NCBI GenBank assembly: GCA_004352715.1
Contig: SCFE01000092.1
Coordinates: 12,770 to 46,982, forward strand
Origin: Hofstenia miamia
Lineage: Eukaryota; Xenacoelomorpha; Acoela
Reading direction: 5' to 3'
DNA length: 34,213 nucleotides
Part shown: piece after piece, positions 10,144 through 19,170 of the stretch
Layout: every line of letters starts with the position of its first letter
Numbering within the stretch: the stretch's first letter is position 1
Notes under the pieces: generated by a model
Database searches by the model: none
What the model was told of the DNA's origin: nothing
What the model saw: only the letters and a program-made list of their open reading frames with translations
Made by a program: the position numbers and the translations under genes

Positions 10144-11100
10144 AATGTTAAACTGTTTCTTAATGTCTTCTGTGAAGAGACAGTCGCTGCTCTTCAAAGT
10201 TCCAGCACTTCTTCACATCAATCTGATATAACTGCTTCTTTATTTTCAATAATTATAAAATTATGGAAGATTACTAACATAAGTTCTATTGGTGCTGATA
10301 TTAGATTTAGAGATTGTGAAAGAAAATCATTTACTTCAGTCACTGATTAAGGTTTCGAGTTTTCCTCATATCTTGCAAATATTGCTTCATTCATGGATTG
10401 TGTGAGCAATCGGAATCGAGTTCTCTAACTTATGAAACAAGTTCAGCTTTAAAGTGGAGTTGTTTGTGCTTAATTGATCTTACTAAATTTCTGTTAACTA
10501 CAGAAGAATTTTACAAACATGACTTTGTTATTACTGGCTTTTTACCCAAGATGATATTGAAGCGCATTTCCGACATTTTTGGCAAGCTGGTGGTGCATGG
10601 TATTCAATTTCACAAGAGAAAATTAATCAAACTTTTCAAATAGATGGGTGCATGCAACCTTTCAATGTAGGAATGGATTTATCTACTGGGGAATCTGGGC
10701 ATAGCTCTCAATTTTGTAGCCGAGGTTTGACTAGATCTCAAGAATTGGGATTAGAATTTTTAACAGAAACTGTTGACGATATAAAAGATGACAAAAAATG
10801 GGTTTGTTTTATGTGGCTGGTTACATTGCTAAAAAATTTCCTGCTTTTGCAGATACTTGTAGCAATGAAGATTGTTCGAAATTCACCAAAGAACTGAATA
10901 GAAGAGGATTAGCCTTCCCAAATGATGCATTGTTTCAATTTGTAATGCTAAGTTTTTGTTTCTTTAAAGATTTCTTGGAAGTTTAAATTTCGTGCCGAAA
11001 GAATTTCATTTCTATACTAAGTAGAATTTCACACAAAGCGCTACTGGATGACAATGTTTTTAATAAGCTGTTCTCTATTTTAGCAAATATATTATTTAAA
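10144..11100 (+). pseudogene. P-element-type transposase, C-terminal half, broken
   Basis: Plus-strand coding remnants in several frames. From 10144 FLNVFCEETVAALQ resembles the 'vF.ekta.Al' start of the post-insertion domain; then SLFSIIIKLWKITNISS and IRFRDCERKSF. A TAA sits near 10348. A second frame (10398-10545) gives ALKWSCLCLIDLTKFLLTTE and HDFVITG. From about 10548 a third frame has TQDDIEAHFRHFWQAGGAWY, the strongly diagnostic QD-x-(I/L)E-x-x-F...GG motif of P/THAP9-type transposases. The last block (10798-10986) has FYVAGYIAKKFPAF, the paired cysteines CSNEDC and RRGLAFPNDALFQF, typical of the C-terminal region. At least four frame breaks make it non-functional. Confidence 0.75.
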
Positions 11101-11294
11101 TGATTTTGTAAAAAGTCATGTGATGTTGCTAAATATAACCGTTTTCAATATCATAAAATTTGTCAAGTGAATGTTTTTAAAAGAGCCATGATGATTTTAT
11201 GTGTTTTAATATACTTATTTGTATATATTTATAAATCAGCCTTTAAGTTTTCAGGTATATTTTCGGCTGGATGGCCTTTTATATAGATCGCTTT

Positions 11295-11396
11295 TGGTTT
11301 AGGTCTATAAAATATTGTAAAATTTAGGTTTTAGGTTAGGTTATAGGGTTTAGGTTTAAGAAAATTCAAGTTGTGAATTGGGTTAGGGTTTAGGTC
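11295..11396 (+). repeat. GGTTTAGG / TTAGGGTTTAGG-rich tract
   Basis: Irregular succession of GGTTTAGG, TTAGGTTTTAGG, TAGGGTTTAGG and GTTAGGGTTTAGG words inside the right part of the THAP element. One further TTTAGGGTTTAGG lies at about 9224, inside the left end. It looks telomere-like, but the internal position in the transposon and irregular units argue for element-specific subterminal repeats. Confidence 0.6.
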
Positions 11397-11481
11397 TATA
11401 AAATATTTTAAAATTTAGAATTTAAGTTTACGTTTTAGATGACGTCATATACAGTGTTGCGTAGAAACAATATGATTACAT

Positions 11482-11510
11482 ATCAGAGTCAGCTGATCTG
11501 CAATAACGCA
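11482..11510 (-). repeat. Right terminal inverted repeat of the THAP/P element
   Basis: Inverse match to 9121-9149, followed by target-duplication copy 11511-11518. Confidence 0.75.
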
Positions 11511-11553
11511 TTCTTCACAACCTTACTCCCAAGCAGCAGAGCTTAAGCCCATG

Positions 11554-11660
11554 CTTTTGTCACCAATTTCTGTCGTCCGAACGAACAACTTTTGTCGCCA
11601 ACTTTTGTCACCAATTTCTGTCGTCCGAACGAACAACTTTTGTCGCCAACTTTTGTTGTT
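11554..11660. repeat. 48-bp tandem repeat, about 2.2 copies
   Basis: Units at 11554-11601 and 11602-11649 are identical; a third begins at 11650 and diverges. Each contains ACGAACAACTTTTGTCGCC, the same word family as the MITE at 12555-12804. The apparent reading frames across it arise from repetition and are not genes. Confidence 0.9.
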
Positions 11661-11670
11661 GATTTGGTAT

Positions 11671-11694
11671 GCTACACGAACAACTTTAGTCATT
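11671..11694 (+). repeat. Isolated MITE terminus next to a gap
   Basis: GCTACACGAACAACTTTAGT matches the left end of the MITE at 12555 with one change and is cut by the 30-N gap at 11695-11724. It may be the left end of a second copy or of a larger element reaching to 12804. Confidence 0.6.
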
Positions 11695-11724
11695 NNNNNN
11701 NNNNNNNNNNNNNNNNNNNNNNNN
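11695..11724. other. Assembly gap (30 N)
   Basis: Unknown bases inside the ACGAAC repeat cluster. Confidence 1.
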
Positions 11725-11885
11725 AGAACATATATTGTTTCAATATCTGTATTCGTATTTTCTTGACTATTATTAAGCCTCGCCTGATGAAATGTGCTTG
11801 TTTCCATTCCTAAATGAGTGATCGTAATAATGACCTTGGATTTGAGCGGCAAATTGCATAATTATAGCGCGCATTTCACTAAAGC

Positions 11886-11990
11886 ATGGAGATGTCATCA
11901 ATGTGGTCCCATGAAGATCTTATTAAATTAATTGAAATGGTCGAAGAAAAACATTCAGTGTGGGATGTTTCTTCTGATGACTATATGAAT
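11886..11990 (+). pseudogene. MADF-domain N-terminal exon or fragment
   Basis: The frame from ATG 11886 encodes SSMWSHEDLIKLIEMVEEKH followed by SVWDVSSDDYMN. This is the start of a MADF (Myb/SANT-like) DNA-binding domain: acidic residue, LI-x-LIE, then LWD-x-S-x-x-DY. After N comes GTAATAACT, a possible splice donor, and in-frame stop TGA soon after. No second exon with the rest of the domain is visible before 12540. MADF proteins are carried by PIF/Harbinger transposons and are also host transcription factors. Its position among TIR-type repeats favours a transposon origin. Confidence 0.55.
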
Positions 11991-12540
11991 GTAATAACTT
12001 CCTCATACTGATTGAATATATTCATCGCTCTAAAAACTATCGAAATTAATGAATCACATTAAAAATACGATTATTTTTGAGCTATCGCGGCCTGGGTTGT
12101 TGCGTATTTTCATTGGAGAGCAGATTATCACTATCACTGAGCATGAATAATGAAATAAGAATGATGGTGTTTACTTTGAAATTCAACCAAACATCATAAT
12201 TGCCTGCACTGTTTAAACAATACTGGAGTTCGCAAAGCTATGCTGTGATCGACCTCCCAATCTAATCACTATTTTATGACTCGCACAGTTCAAATGTTTT
12301 TGTTTACTACAAACGATTCTTTTTGAAGAGTTAATTGTTTTAATTTAATACTGATATGCAAGTATACAAAAGAAATGCGTACAGAGTGATATGTGTTTAT
12401 TTTAACATAAAAATGTACAAATCATGATTATTAATTCTATAGACCTAGCTAATTTTAAATTTTACTGTACGAAATGAACTCTGAAAACAATTGAAATTAT
12501 AGCTTAAAATTGTTTATCTTTCAAGGTGATAATTACTAGA
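11991..12540. other. AT-rich non-coding stretch
   Basis: No gene, RNA or repeat recognised. If the MADF exon is real, this would be its intron or decayed downstream part. Confidence 0.5.
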
Positions 12541-12554
12541 AAGTCGGAGCACCC

Positions 12555-12804
12555 TGCTACACGAACAACTTTTGTCATTTAATTACTTCACGACTAAAGT
12601 TGGTGGAAGGGGTGCTACACGAACAATTTTTATTGTCCAATTTTCGTTGGACCGAACGGACAACTTTTGTCGCCAACTATAGTTGGACCGAACGAACAAC
12701 TTTAGTCTAGATAATTACTCCCGATTTTAGTCGTGGAAGAGGGGTGCTGCACGAACGATTTTCGTTGCCAACAAAAATCGGCGACAAAAGTTGTTCGTGT
12801 AGCA
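12555..12804. mobile_element. MITE with perfect 22-bp terminal inverted repeats
   Basis: The first 22 bases (12555-12576, starting TGCTACACGAACAACTTTTG) are the exact reverse complement of 12783-12804. The 250-bp interior has further copies of the terminal word: GGGGTGCTACACGAACAATT near 12608, ACCGAACGGACAACTTTTGT near 12650 and GGTGCTGCACGAACGATTTT near 12743. The right end folds into a hairpin of ACGAACGATTTTCGTTG against its inverted relative. It has no coding capacity. Target duplication is not evident. Confidence 0.85.
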
Positions 12805-12880
12805 TGGGCTTTAGACTATACCTTAGGTTCGTTTGATGTAAATTTTTATTCCAACAGATTCGCTAATTCATTTGTTCATT

Positions 12881-12901
12881 ATGATGATGATGATGATGAT
12901 G
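12881..12901. repeat. (ATG)7 microsatellite, probable 3' tail of the minus-strand LINE
   Basis: Seven perfect ATG units. On the minus strand this is (CAT)n lying about 190 nt beyond the LINE ORF2 stop at 13090. L2/CR1-type LINEs end in short microsatellites rather than poly(A), so this is a plausible element terminus. Confidence 0.7.
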
Positions 12902-13089
12902 TATATTTATCTAAACACTTACAAAAAATAAAAACAAATACACCTTACAATGCTAAAAATCCCCAGATTATTTGTGCATCAACTTGTTATTTATATTTAT
13001 TTCCCTATTTTTTATTAATTTATTGTTACTATGTTTAGAAAGGATAATTTTTTAGCACTAGTGGTGATCATTTGTATTACCCATGACAT

Positions 13090-15075
13090 TTATAAGAACC
13101 TATTACATTCATTTTCAGATATTTTATCTATATTACAACTAATTAATGCCCTAGAATTTGTATAATTCCATATTTTACTACCCCTAACTTGAAGAGAATA
13201 TCTTTGTAGCATAGAGTTATGCTGTTTTATTGAAGTCTGGTTTTTTTACTTTAGCCCTAGTATTATATGTGTGATGAATTTCATTGAAATAGTTAAACTC
13301 CATCGGGTATTCTTTTCTTTGTATTTTTATTATGTGCTTTAGTAGTTCAAATATGTATAATTTTTGTCGAATCTTTCGAAATTTTAAAATTTATTCTTAT
13401 TATCTTTTTTTGAAATTTGAAAATAGGCAGTAATGAGTTATAAGTAGTACCACCATATATCAATACTCCATATTGAATTATAGGTAAAATGCAAGTATTG
13501 TAATAGTTTAATGTTACATGTTTTTGCACAAAATGTCTCAATTTCATTAACATACCACAATTTAGATAGTTTCTTACACAATTCGGAAATATGATTAGCA
13601 AAAGTCAAATACTTGTCTACTATAATTCCTAAATATTTGTAGGATTCACAAATTTTTAATTCATAACCAGATACTTCAAGCCTCTGCAATCCCTCGGTCT
13701 CCTTAAAGAAATTTAGTTGCATCGTTTTTTCAGAGTTTAATGAAAATTTGTTATAGCAAAGCCAATCCGGTAGTGTATCTAAATTCAGCTGTAAATTGTT
13801 AAACAATATTTGTTTATCATGAGAATCAGAATGGAGATTTGTATCATCAGCAAAAAGAGTAGTCGATACATTTAAATGACTTGGTAAGTCATTAATATAT
13901 AATAAAAACAGAAATGGTCCTAAAATCGATCCTTGAGGTACACCATATTTTATCTCTTTCATGTAAGATTTATTAGAGTCGTCACAAACGTATTGATAAC
14001 GCTGATTAAGATAACTTTCAAATAGTTTGAATATATGGCCCCTTACACCAAAGTTATTTAGCTTATTTAATAATAATTTATGGTCAATAGTGTCAAATGC
14101 TTTTTTTAAGTCAATAAAAACGCAAGACGAAAAGAGTTTTTGATCTTTTAAATTTCTTACAGTTTCAACAAATTTCATTAATGCTAAAGTGGTATTGTGC
14201 TTTTTTCTAAACCCAAATTGATTAGAATTGATTAATTTATGTTTGTTTACATAACTAACTAATCTATTGTATATAAGTCTTTCAAAAATTTTGCTAAAAA
14301 CAGGTAATAGTGAAATTGGTCTATAATTTGAAGGTTTGCATTTATTTCCTCTTTTATGTATAGGTATGATCTTAGCTATTTTCATTTTTTCTGGAAATAC
14401 GGAGGTTTGTATGCAAAGATTAAATATATCTGTCAACGGATTTAAAAGTATTGGTGATAAAGCTTTAATTACTTTAGATGATATACCATCAAAACCAGTT
14501 GATGACTTCGATTTAATATTTTCAATAACTTTTTGTAATTCTATACTTGTTATAGTGTTGAAAAAGATGGAATCAGGATTATTAATGTCAGTTTGGTATG
14601 AATTCAAACTTGGCGGTATATTTTTTGCCAAGGAAGATCCAACATTTACAAAATAGTTGTTGAATTCAGTACAATCGATATAATTTTTATTAGCAGGCTT
14701 ATTTTTGCTTCCTGTTAAATTATTCAAAATAGAATCGAATTGCTTTGAACGCTTTAATACAGTATTAATTTTATTAGTATAATATTTTCGTTTAATGTTT
14801 CATACTCTAGATACCACTTTATTTCTAAAATGCAAAAAACCATTAAAGTTTTTTGTACATTTATTTTGTTTAAATTTCCTATAAGCTAAATTGCGTTTTG
14901 TTACTAAATTTTTTACTGAATTATTTATGAAATTTATAGAATAATCTTACATTTATGTGACATATCTTTAAATTTGATTTTTGAAATAATTTATTATTTA
15001 TTTTGCAAGTTTTAGTCTTAAAATTTTGTTTAGAGCCATTTAGGTATTCATTATTTAAAAAAACTGGGGATATAA
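13090..15075 (-). pseudogene. LINE ORF2: truncated endonuclease, reverse transcriptase and C-terminal domain
   Basis: The longest open frame runs from after TGA 14802-14800 to 13438. It has YRPISLLPVFSKIFERLIYN, QFGFRKKHNTTLAL, VFIDLKKAFDTIDH (first catalytic Asp), GVPQGSILGPFLFLLYINDL and the catalytic FADDTNLH, then YNKFSLNSEKT and YKYLGIIVD. These are palm and thumb motifs of a CR1/L2/Jockey-like reverse transcriptase; the catalytic residues are intact. A frameshift near 13560 moves the C-terminal domain (NYYNTCILPIIQYGVLIYGG) into another frame. Two more shifts follow before RGSKIWNYTNSRALIS and TAA 13092-13090. Upstream, YRKFKQNK and the frame up to about 14945 are the endonuclease-RT linker, broken by TGA at 14800. 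Beyond it, LKICHINVR at about 14965-14945 is the first strand of the endonuclease, joined almost directly to the linker. Confidence 0.9.
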
Positions 15076-15089
15076 ACTATACAAATCCT

Positions 15090-15653
15090 CTAAACTGTAG
15101 TTCTTTCTGCTATCGTTGGAATCTATGACGCAGATCTTCTCTTCATAGGTCCACACTCGTTTGATCGCTTCCATCTTTCTCAAATGCGATGTAATTCTAA
15201 ACCTTAAACTGGTACAATCATTGTTAAAAAACACTCCCTGTTCTGATCATGTTTCACTTCTCTCCCCACAAACTTCGCTATGATAGAAAAGCAATTACCA
15301 TTCTTAGTTGGCAATCTATGACAAACTGAGATGTCCTCTACATTGATCTTCACGCATTTAGTTACTGCGTCTCTTACCACTTTGTAGATGTCCTCACCTT
15401 GTCTACGCCCATACTTTTGGAGATCTTCACATTTTGTCTACGGCCATACTGTTCGAGCTTCTCTACTCCAAATCAAATTTAATATTGTTTTTTTGACGTA
15501 GTTTTTCCTCAAGGTGTTGCACCCTCTCCGCAGCACAAAATCCACAAAAAAATTCCTCGAAACTCGTTTGGGAACCCAAATCGTTACCCAGCTAGGACAA
15601 TCCTTGGAAGTACATTCTACTTCATGGTGACTTCCTTTTTGATTTCGCGACAT
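15090..15653 (-). pseudogene. LINE ORF1: zinc finger, coiled coil and RRM-like remnant
   Basis: ATG at 15653 opens MSRNQKGSHHEVECTSKDC, a C-x4-C pair followed by W. A frameshift in a T-run near 15550 separates it from FCGFCAAERVQHLEEKLRQK, giving a C-x2-C pair and a coiled coil that ends in TAG near 15473. Further frames show EQYGRRQ, the residue pattern that opens the RRM-like RNA-binding domain of LINE ORF1 proteins, then KVVRDAVTKCVKINVEDIS, CHRLPTKNGNCFSIIAKF and, near 15110, SRKNYSLEDLYSLYP. The order zinc finger, coiled coil, RRM matches ORF1 proteins that bind the element RNA. It is clearly dead. Confidence 0.7.
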
Positions 15654-15657
15654 TACT

Positions 15658-15686
15658 AAAACTAATTAAACTGTATAATAAACAGT
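15658..15686 (-). repeat. LINE 5'-terminal hairpin, shared with the LINE at 32445
   Basis: 29 bases identical to 32445-32473. On the minus strand ACTGT-TTATTAT-ACAGT forms a 5-6-bp stem with a 7-nt loop, followed by TTAATTAGTTTT. Flanks diverge on the upstream side, as expected at an element 5' end. The ORF1 start lies 5 nt downstream. Confidence 0.75.
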
Positions 15687-16350
15687 TATAATAAACATAC
15701 CAGAAGACAACAACAGTATTTGTAGTTTTCATTTGAAATTTTTTGTTTGTAAAAATGGATTGCCATTTTAACCACCTGGTCACCGGCAGGTTTAAATACA
15801 CTATTACATATTCAATATAATGCTTAAAAGACATTAAATTATATACAGAAATATCTGAATTACATATTATTGCGAAACAGTACGGCAAGTGCAGAATGCA
15901 CCCATAATGAAAATTATTGACAAACTAATTCACTTCAATACATAGATTTAGCTGCTTATCGCAAGGTTGAATAATACAGATTGTATTTTGAGAAACAATT
16001 ACAGAAATCGTATTTCTCTCCTGTTTAACCTACATTAATTAATACATAAGAGAATTTGCGCATTCCCCCTTTAAAAAAATAGTGGGCATTACTACATAAT
16101 TTATTTTATTGGATGTATTCAGTGTTGATTTGTATATCATTTGTGTTATTTCAAATTTCCTATTCAGGGTCTAAAAAATATAAACGGAGAAATTGTACAA
16201 AATGAGAATGTCAAAATATTAGAATGTTTAAATAGCAAATTGTTTCGAATTTTTATTTCTTGAATTCAATTAATGAATTTCTAAAATCATAATTCCATGC
16301 ATTTTTCTATTTATGCAATTATTGTTCACACTATGATTGGTTGGTGCATT
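15687..16350. other. AT-rich stretch, no gene seen
   Basis: Flank of the LINE. Short minus-strand frames (for example 15622-15888) have no family resemblance beyond the LINE ORF1 they overlap. Confidence 0.55.
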
Positions 16351-16920
16351 TTACCGACACAGGGAACCTTCAAATTCAAACTGATATACAGAACCTTGAG
16401 ATCAACAAGTACTACTTTTTGACAAATTTTCTCAAAATTTGGAATGAATGAGGTATGAAGATCAATAATATCATATGCTAATTAAAATATAATTTTGAGC
16501 ATGAAAATAAGTATAATATTTGATTTTTCACATTAGATTACAACTTAATAAACAAATGATTTTTTAAGCCAAGCACAAAATGTTAACTGCCTTTTGATCC
16601 GAACTAAATAAAGTACATCATTTCTAGGTTGGTACTTTTTTTCTATGAAATCAAAAATTATATTTTATCATTTAGTCTACATTTCAACTCAATAAACAAC
16701 TGCTAAAGACTAAATTTTGATGTCCCTTTTGATATAATTGATACGCATACCTCATTCAGGCTAAATTTTCGTTCATATTGTCATAACGATTTGTTATGTA
16801 GATCTCAAGGTTCCCTATGTCGGTTTTAAGATTTCGTATGTTTATAAAAAATACCAATCCCAAGGTTCCCTATGTCAGTTTCAAGATTTCGTATGTTGAT
16901 AAAAAGTAACAACCTCATTT
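16351..16920. mobile_element. Fold-back (inverted-arm) element
   Basis: Left arm 16351-16455, when reversed and complemented, aligns imperfectly with right arm 16745-16850. Shared words are ATACCTCATTCA, AAATTTT, ATTTGTCA/ATATTGTCA, GATCTCAAGGTTC and GGTTCCC..TGTCGGT. The right arm is extended by a tandem copy: AAGGTTCCCTATGTC plus AAGATTTCGTATG occurs at about 16807 and again at 16862. The interior holds a degenerate direct repeat around AATAAACAA...CCTTTTGATNN (16520-16610 against 16665-16735). No coding. Confidence 0.65.
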
Positions 16921-17029
16921 GAATGACGTCATACTTTCCGGAGGCATGTATTTCTGCGAGGCTTTAAAGACACCGTCATTTAAGAATTCCTACTGAATTA
17001 TGTATTTTTATTCAATAAGTATTGGTGAA

Positions 17030-17268
17030 TTTAATATATTGCCAACTTGAAAAGGTATCGTGTGGTGTTCCACAGGACTCTATTTTAGGACTGTTGTGTG
17101 TACATAAATGATTTACCAAATTATTTAAGTGCATCAGCGGGCATATTCAAACTACCTCTGATAAGTATAATTTAGTAAATGAAATTCTATTGGAATTAAA
17201 TCTTTAAATGAATGGTTTTGTTGCAATTGTTCTTAAGTAGTGAACACTTGCGGGTGTTAGCTAGCATC
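17030..17268 (+). pseudogene. LINE reverse transcriptase fragment running into a gap
   Basis: From 17055 the plus strand encodes VSCGVPQDSILG (the GVPQGS-x-LGP motif with Asp for Gly), then after a one-base shift YINDLPNYLSASAG. Further on there is a decayed ELQLELN..NEW-like block, ending in LSSEHLRV (compare LSLNxxK) at the gap. This is the region just before and after the catalytic FADD, which itself is not recognisable. The remainder is probably within the 1000-N gap. Confidence 0.75.
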
Positions 17269-18268
17269 NNNNNNNNNNNNNNNNNNNNNNNNNNNNNNNN
17301 NNNNNNNNNNNNNNNNNNNNNNNNNNNNNNNNNNNNNNNNNNNNNNNNNNNNNNNNNNNNNNNNNNNNNNNNNNNNNNNNNNNNNNNNNNNNNNNNNNNN
17401 NNNNNNNNNNNNNNNNNNNNNNNNNNNNNNNNNNNNNNNNNNNNNNNNNNNNNNNNNNNNNNNNNNNNNNNNNNNNNNNNNNNNNNNNNNNNNNNNNNNN
17501 NNNNNNNNNNNNNNNNNNNNNNNNNNNNNNNNNNNNNNNNNNNNNNNNNNNNNNNNNNNNNNNNNNNNNNNNNNNNNNNNNNNNNNNNNNNNNNNNNNNN
17601 NNNNNNNNNNNNNNNNNNNNNNNNNNNNNNNNNNNNNNNNNNNNNNNNNNNNNNNNNNNNNNNNNNNNNNNNNNNNNNNNNNNNNNNNNNNNNNNNNNNN
17701 NNNNNNNNNNNNNNNNNNNNNNNNNNNNNNNNNNNNNNNNNNNNNNNNNNNNNNNNNNNNNNNNNNNNNNNNNNNNNNNNNNNNNNNNNNNNNNNNNNNN
17801 NNNNNNNNNNNNNNNNNNNNNNNNNNNNNNNNNNNNNNNNNNNNNNNNNNNNNNNNNNNNNNNNNNNNNNNNNNNNNNNNNNNNNNNNNNNNNNNNNNNN
17901 NNNNNNNNNNNNNNNNNNNNNNNNNNNNNNNNNNNNNNNNNNNNNNNNNNNNNNNNNNNNNNNNNNNNNNNNNNNNNNNNNNNNNNNNNNNNNNNNNNNN
18001 NNNNNNNNNNNNNNNNNNNNNNNNNNNNNNNNNNNNNNNNNNNNNNNNNNNNNNNNNNNNNNNNNNNNNNNNNNNNNNNNNNNNNNNNNNNNNNNNNNNN
18101 NNNNNNNNNNNNNNNNNNNNNNNNNNNNNNNNNNNNNNNNNNNNNNNNNNNNNNNNNNNNNNNNNNNNNNNNNNNNNNNNNNNNNNNNNNNNNNNNNNNN
18201 NNNNNNNNNNNNNNNNNNNNNNNNNNNNNNNNNNNNNNNNNNNNNNNNNNNNNNNNNNNNNNNNNNNN
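17269..18268. other. Assembly gap (1000 N)
   Basis: Round-number gap. It separates a LINE fragment from the first copy of the Lhx3 homeobox exon. LIM-domain exons could lie in it or left of the window. Confidence 1.
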
Positions 18269-18985
18269 GAAATTTATGATTTCTCACCTTAAATAATTTT
18301 TGGTTGATATTTGAATTTCTATGCAAAATAATGTTGCATTTATGGAAGCATGGGATTTTAGATGGTTGCATGTAAAACGTGGCATTAGAGGTGAGATTAA
18401 CATCAAAAATTTATAAATCTTAAAATAATTCTTGCATATAGCAATGTTTGCAATCTACAAAATGTCGATCAATATTTTCGAGCTTTGTGCATACTCGGTG
18501 AAATTTTTGCGAAACTCCTAAAATCTATGATGTTAAACATCAGTGACTTTCATGGCATTTGTTATGATAGCATTTTTATTTTACATTTTGTTTTTTTAGA
18601 AATGGAAGAACAAAGCCATTCTAATAAACGTCCCCGAACCACTATCAACAACAAGCAGTTGGATGTACTTAGGGAAGCTTATTCAAAAAGTGCCAAGCCT
18701 GCAAGACACATTAGAGAGGACCTTTCTAAGAAAACTGATCTCGACATGCGTGTTGTTCAAGGTAAGATTACTTCTAAAATTTGAATTTGAAATGCATCTA
18801 TAAAAAATTCAATTATATTGTTGGGAGATTATTGCACTTTTGCTTTGCCTTCATCCAATAATACATGTCATTATCACTTAATGATACTTATCAACTGAAC
18901 ATAAAGTTAATTAGTTATCTTTATTAATATAGAATTTCTCACACAATTCAGAAATCTAAATTCTTTCCGATAATTATTATCCAAT
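18269..18985 (+). repeat. First copy of a 717-bp duplication holding the Lhx3 homeobox exon
   Basis: Identical without indels to 19503-20219 except C/T at 18798 versus 20032 and C/G at 18837 versus 20071. It starts exactly at the edge of the 1000-N gap and ends exactly at the single N at 18986. Both borders are assembly joins, so a misplaced haplotype contig is the best explanation. Confidence 0.9.
18600..18761 (+). CDS. LHX3: Lhx3/4 homeobox exon, probable haplotype duplicate
   Basis: Same exon as 19834-19995, with acceptor TTTTTTTAG and donor GTAAGA, and identical protein. It encodes homeodomain helices 1, 2 and the start of 3. In this copy the following exon (VWFQNRR...) is not reached before sequence diverges at 18986. 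If the duplication were real, mutually exclusive use of two identical exons would be possible, but the assembly context argues against it. Confidence 0.6.
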
Positions 18986-18986
18986 N

Positions 18987-19017
<31 letters not shown>
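18987..19017. repeat. (TA)n microsatellite after a single N
   Basis: About 15 TA units immediately right of the N at 18986; a contig join. Confidence 0.95.
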
Positions 19018-19019
<2 letters not shown>

Positions 19020-19170
19020 ACATTATTTAGAAAATATTTTTTTGCCCATTCCTAAAAGTTAGATTAATATGATTCATAATTTCCCAATGCCATATGCCTC
19101 TAATATCTGCATAAAGAAGTACATGCGAAGGGATTATTCAAGCAAGTAGGAAAATTGTTTTACCTTGATA

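Larger units (their letters stand above)
9121..11510 (+). mobile_element. P-superfamily (THAP) DNA transposon, decayed
   Basis: A 2390-bp element with inverted ends: 9121-9149 on the left and 11482-11510 on the right match at 25 of 28 positions within their core (GCATTATTGCAGATCA...GACTCTGAT). Flanking 8-mers CTCTTCAC (9113-9120) and TTCTTCAC (11511-11518) differ at one base and form an 8-bp target duplication, the size used by P elements. Inside, on the plus strand, lie a THAP domain (9417-9717) and the C-terminal part of a P-type transposase (10144-11100). The palindrome TGACGTCA occurs 44 nt inside the left end and 63 nt inside the right end. The region between 9720 and 10140 carries no recognisable transposase, so the catalytic core seems deleted. 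Confidence 0.75.
12881..15686 (-). mobile_element. Nearly full-length LINE (CR1/L2/Jockey-like), internally deleted
   Basis: From 5' (high coordinate) to 3': hairpin 5' end (15686-15658), ORF1 (15653 to about 15090), a short spacer, ORF2 (about 15075 to 13090) lacking nearly all of its endonuclease, a 3' UTR, and an (ATG)n-type tail. Roughly 2.8 kb remain of what would be about 4 kb or more. The three regions follow each other without foreign sequence, so the copy inserted at nearly full length and then lost the endonuclease. Confidence 0.75.

Noticed and set aside
11295-11396. True interstitial telomere
   Set aside because: Units are irregular and lie inside the borders of the THAP transposon.
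11523-11852. Repetitive open frames over the 48-bp tandem repeat (also 11551-11766 and 11592-11813)
   Set aside because: Produced by repetition and the N gap in several frames at once; no protein family.
12733-13038. 101-codon plus-strand frame with poly-Asp
   Set aside because: Begins in the MITE and runs through the (ATG)7 repeat into LINE 3' UTR; the Asp run is just the microsatellite.
14336-14656. 106-codon plus-strand frame
   Set aside because: Antisense to the LINE reverse transcriptase.
17196-18371. Long open frames across the 1000-N gap (also 22438-22956, 25447-25698 and 29673-31647)
   Set aside because: They are open only because unknown bases contain no stop. Only the sequenced endonuclease part right of 30772 is supported.
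18485-18784. 99-codon frame starting upstream of the homeobox exon (also at 19719-20018)
   Set aside because: Its first 38 codons are intron ahead of the TTTTTTTAG acceptor, and its last residues read into the intron after GTAAGA.
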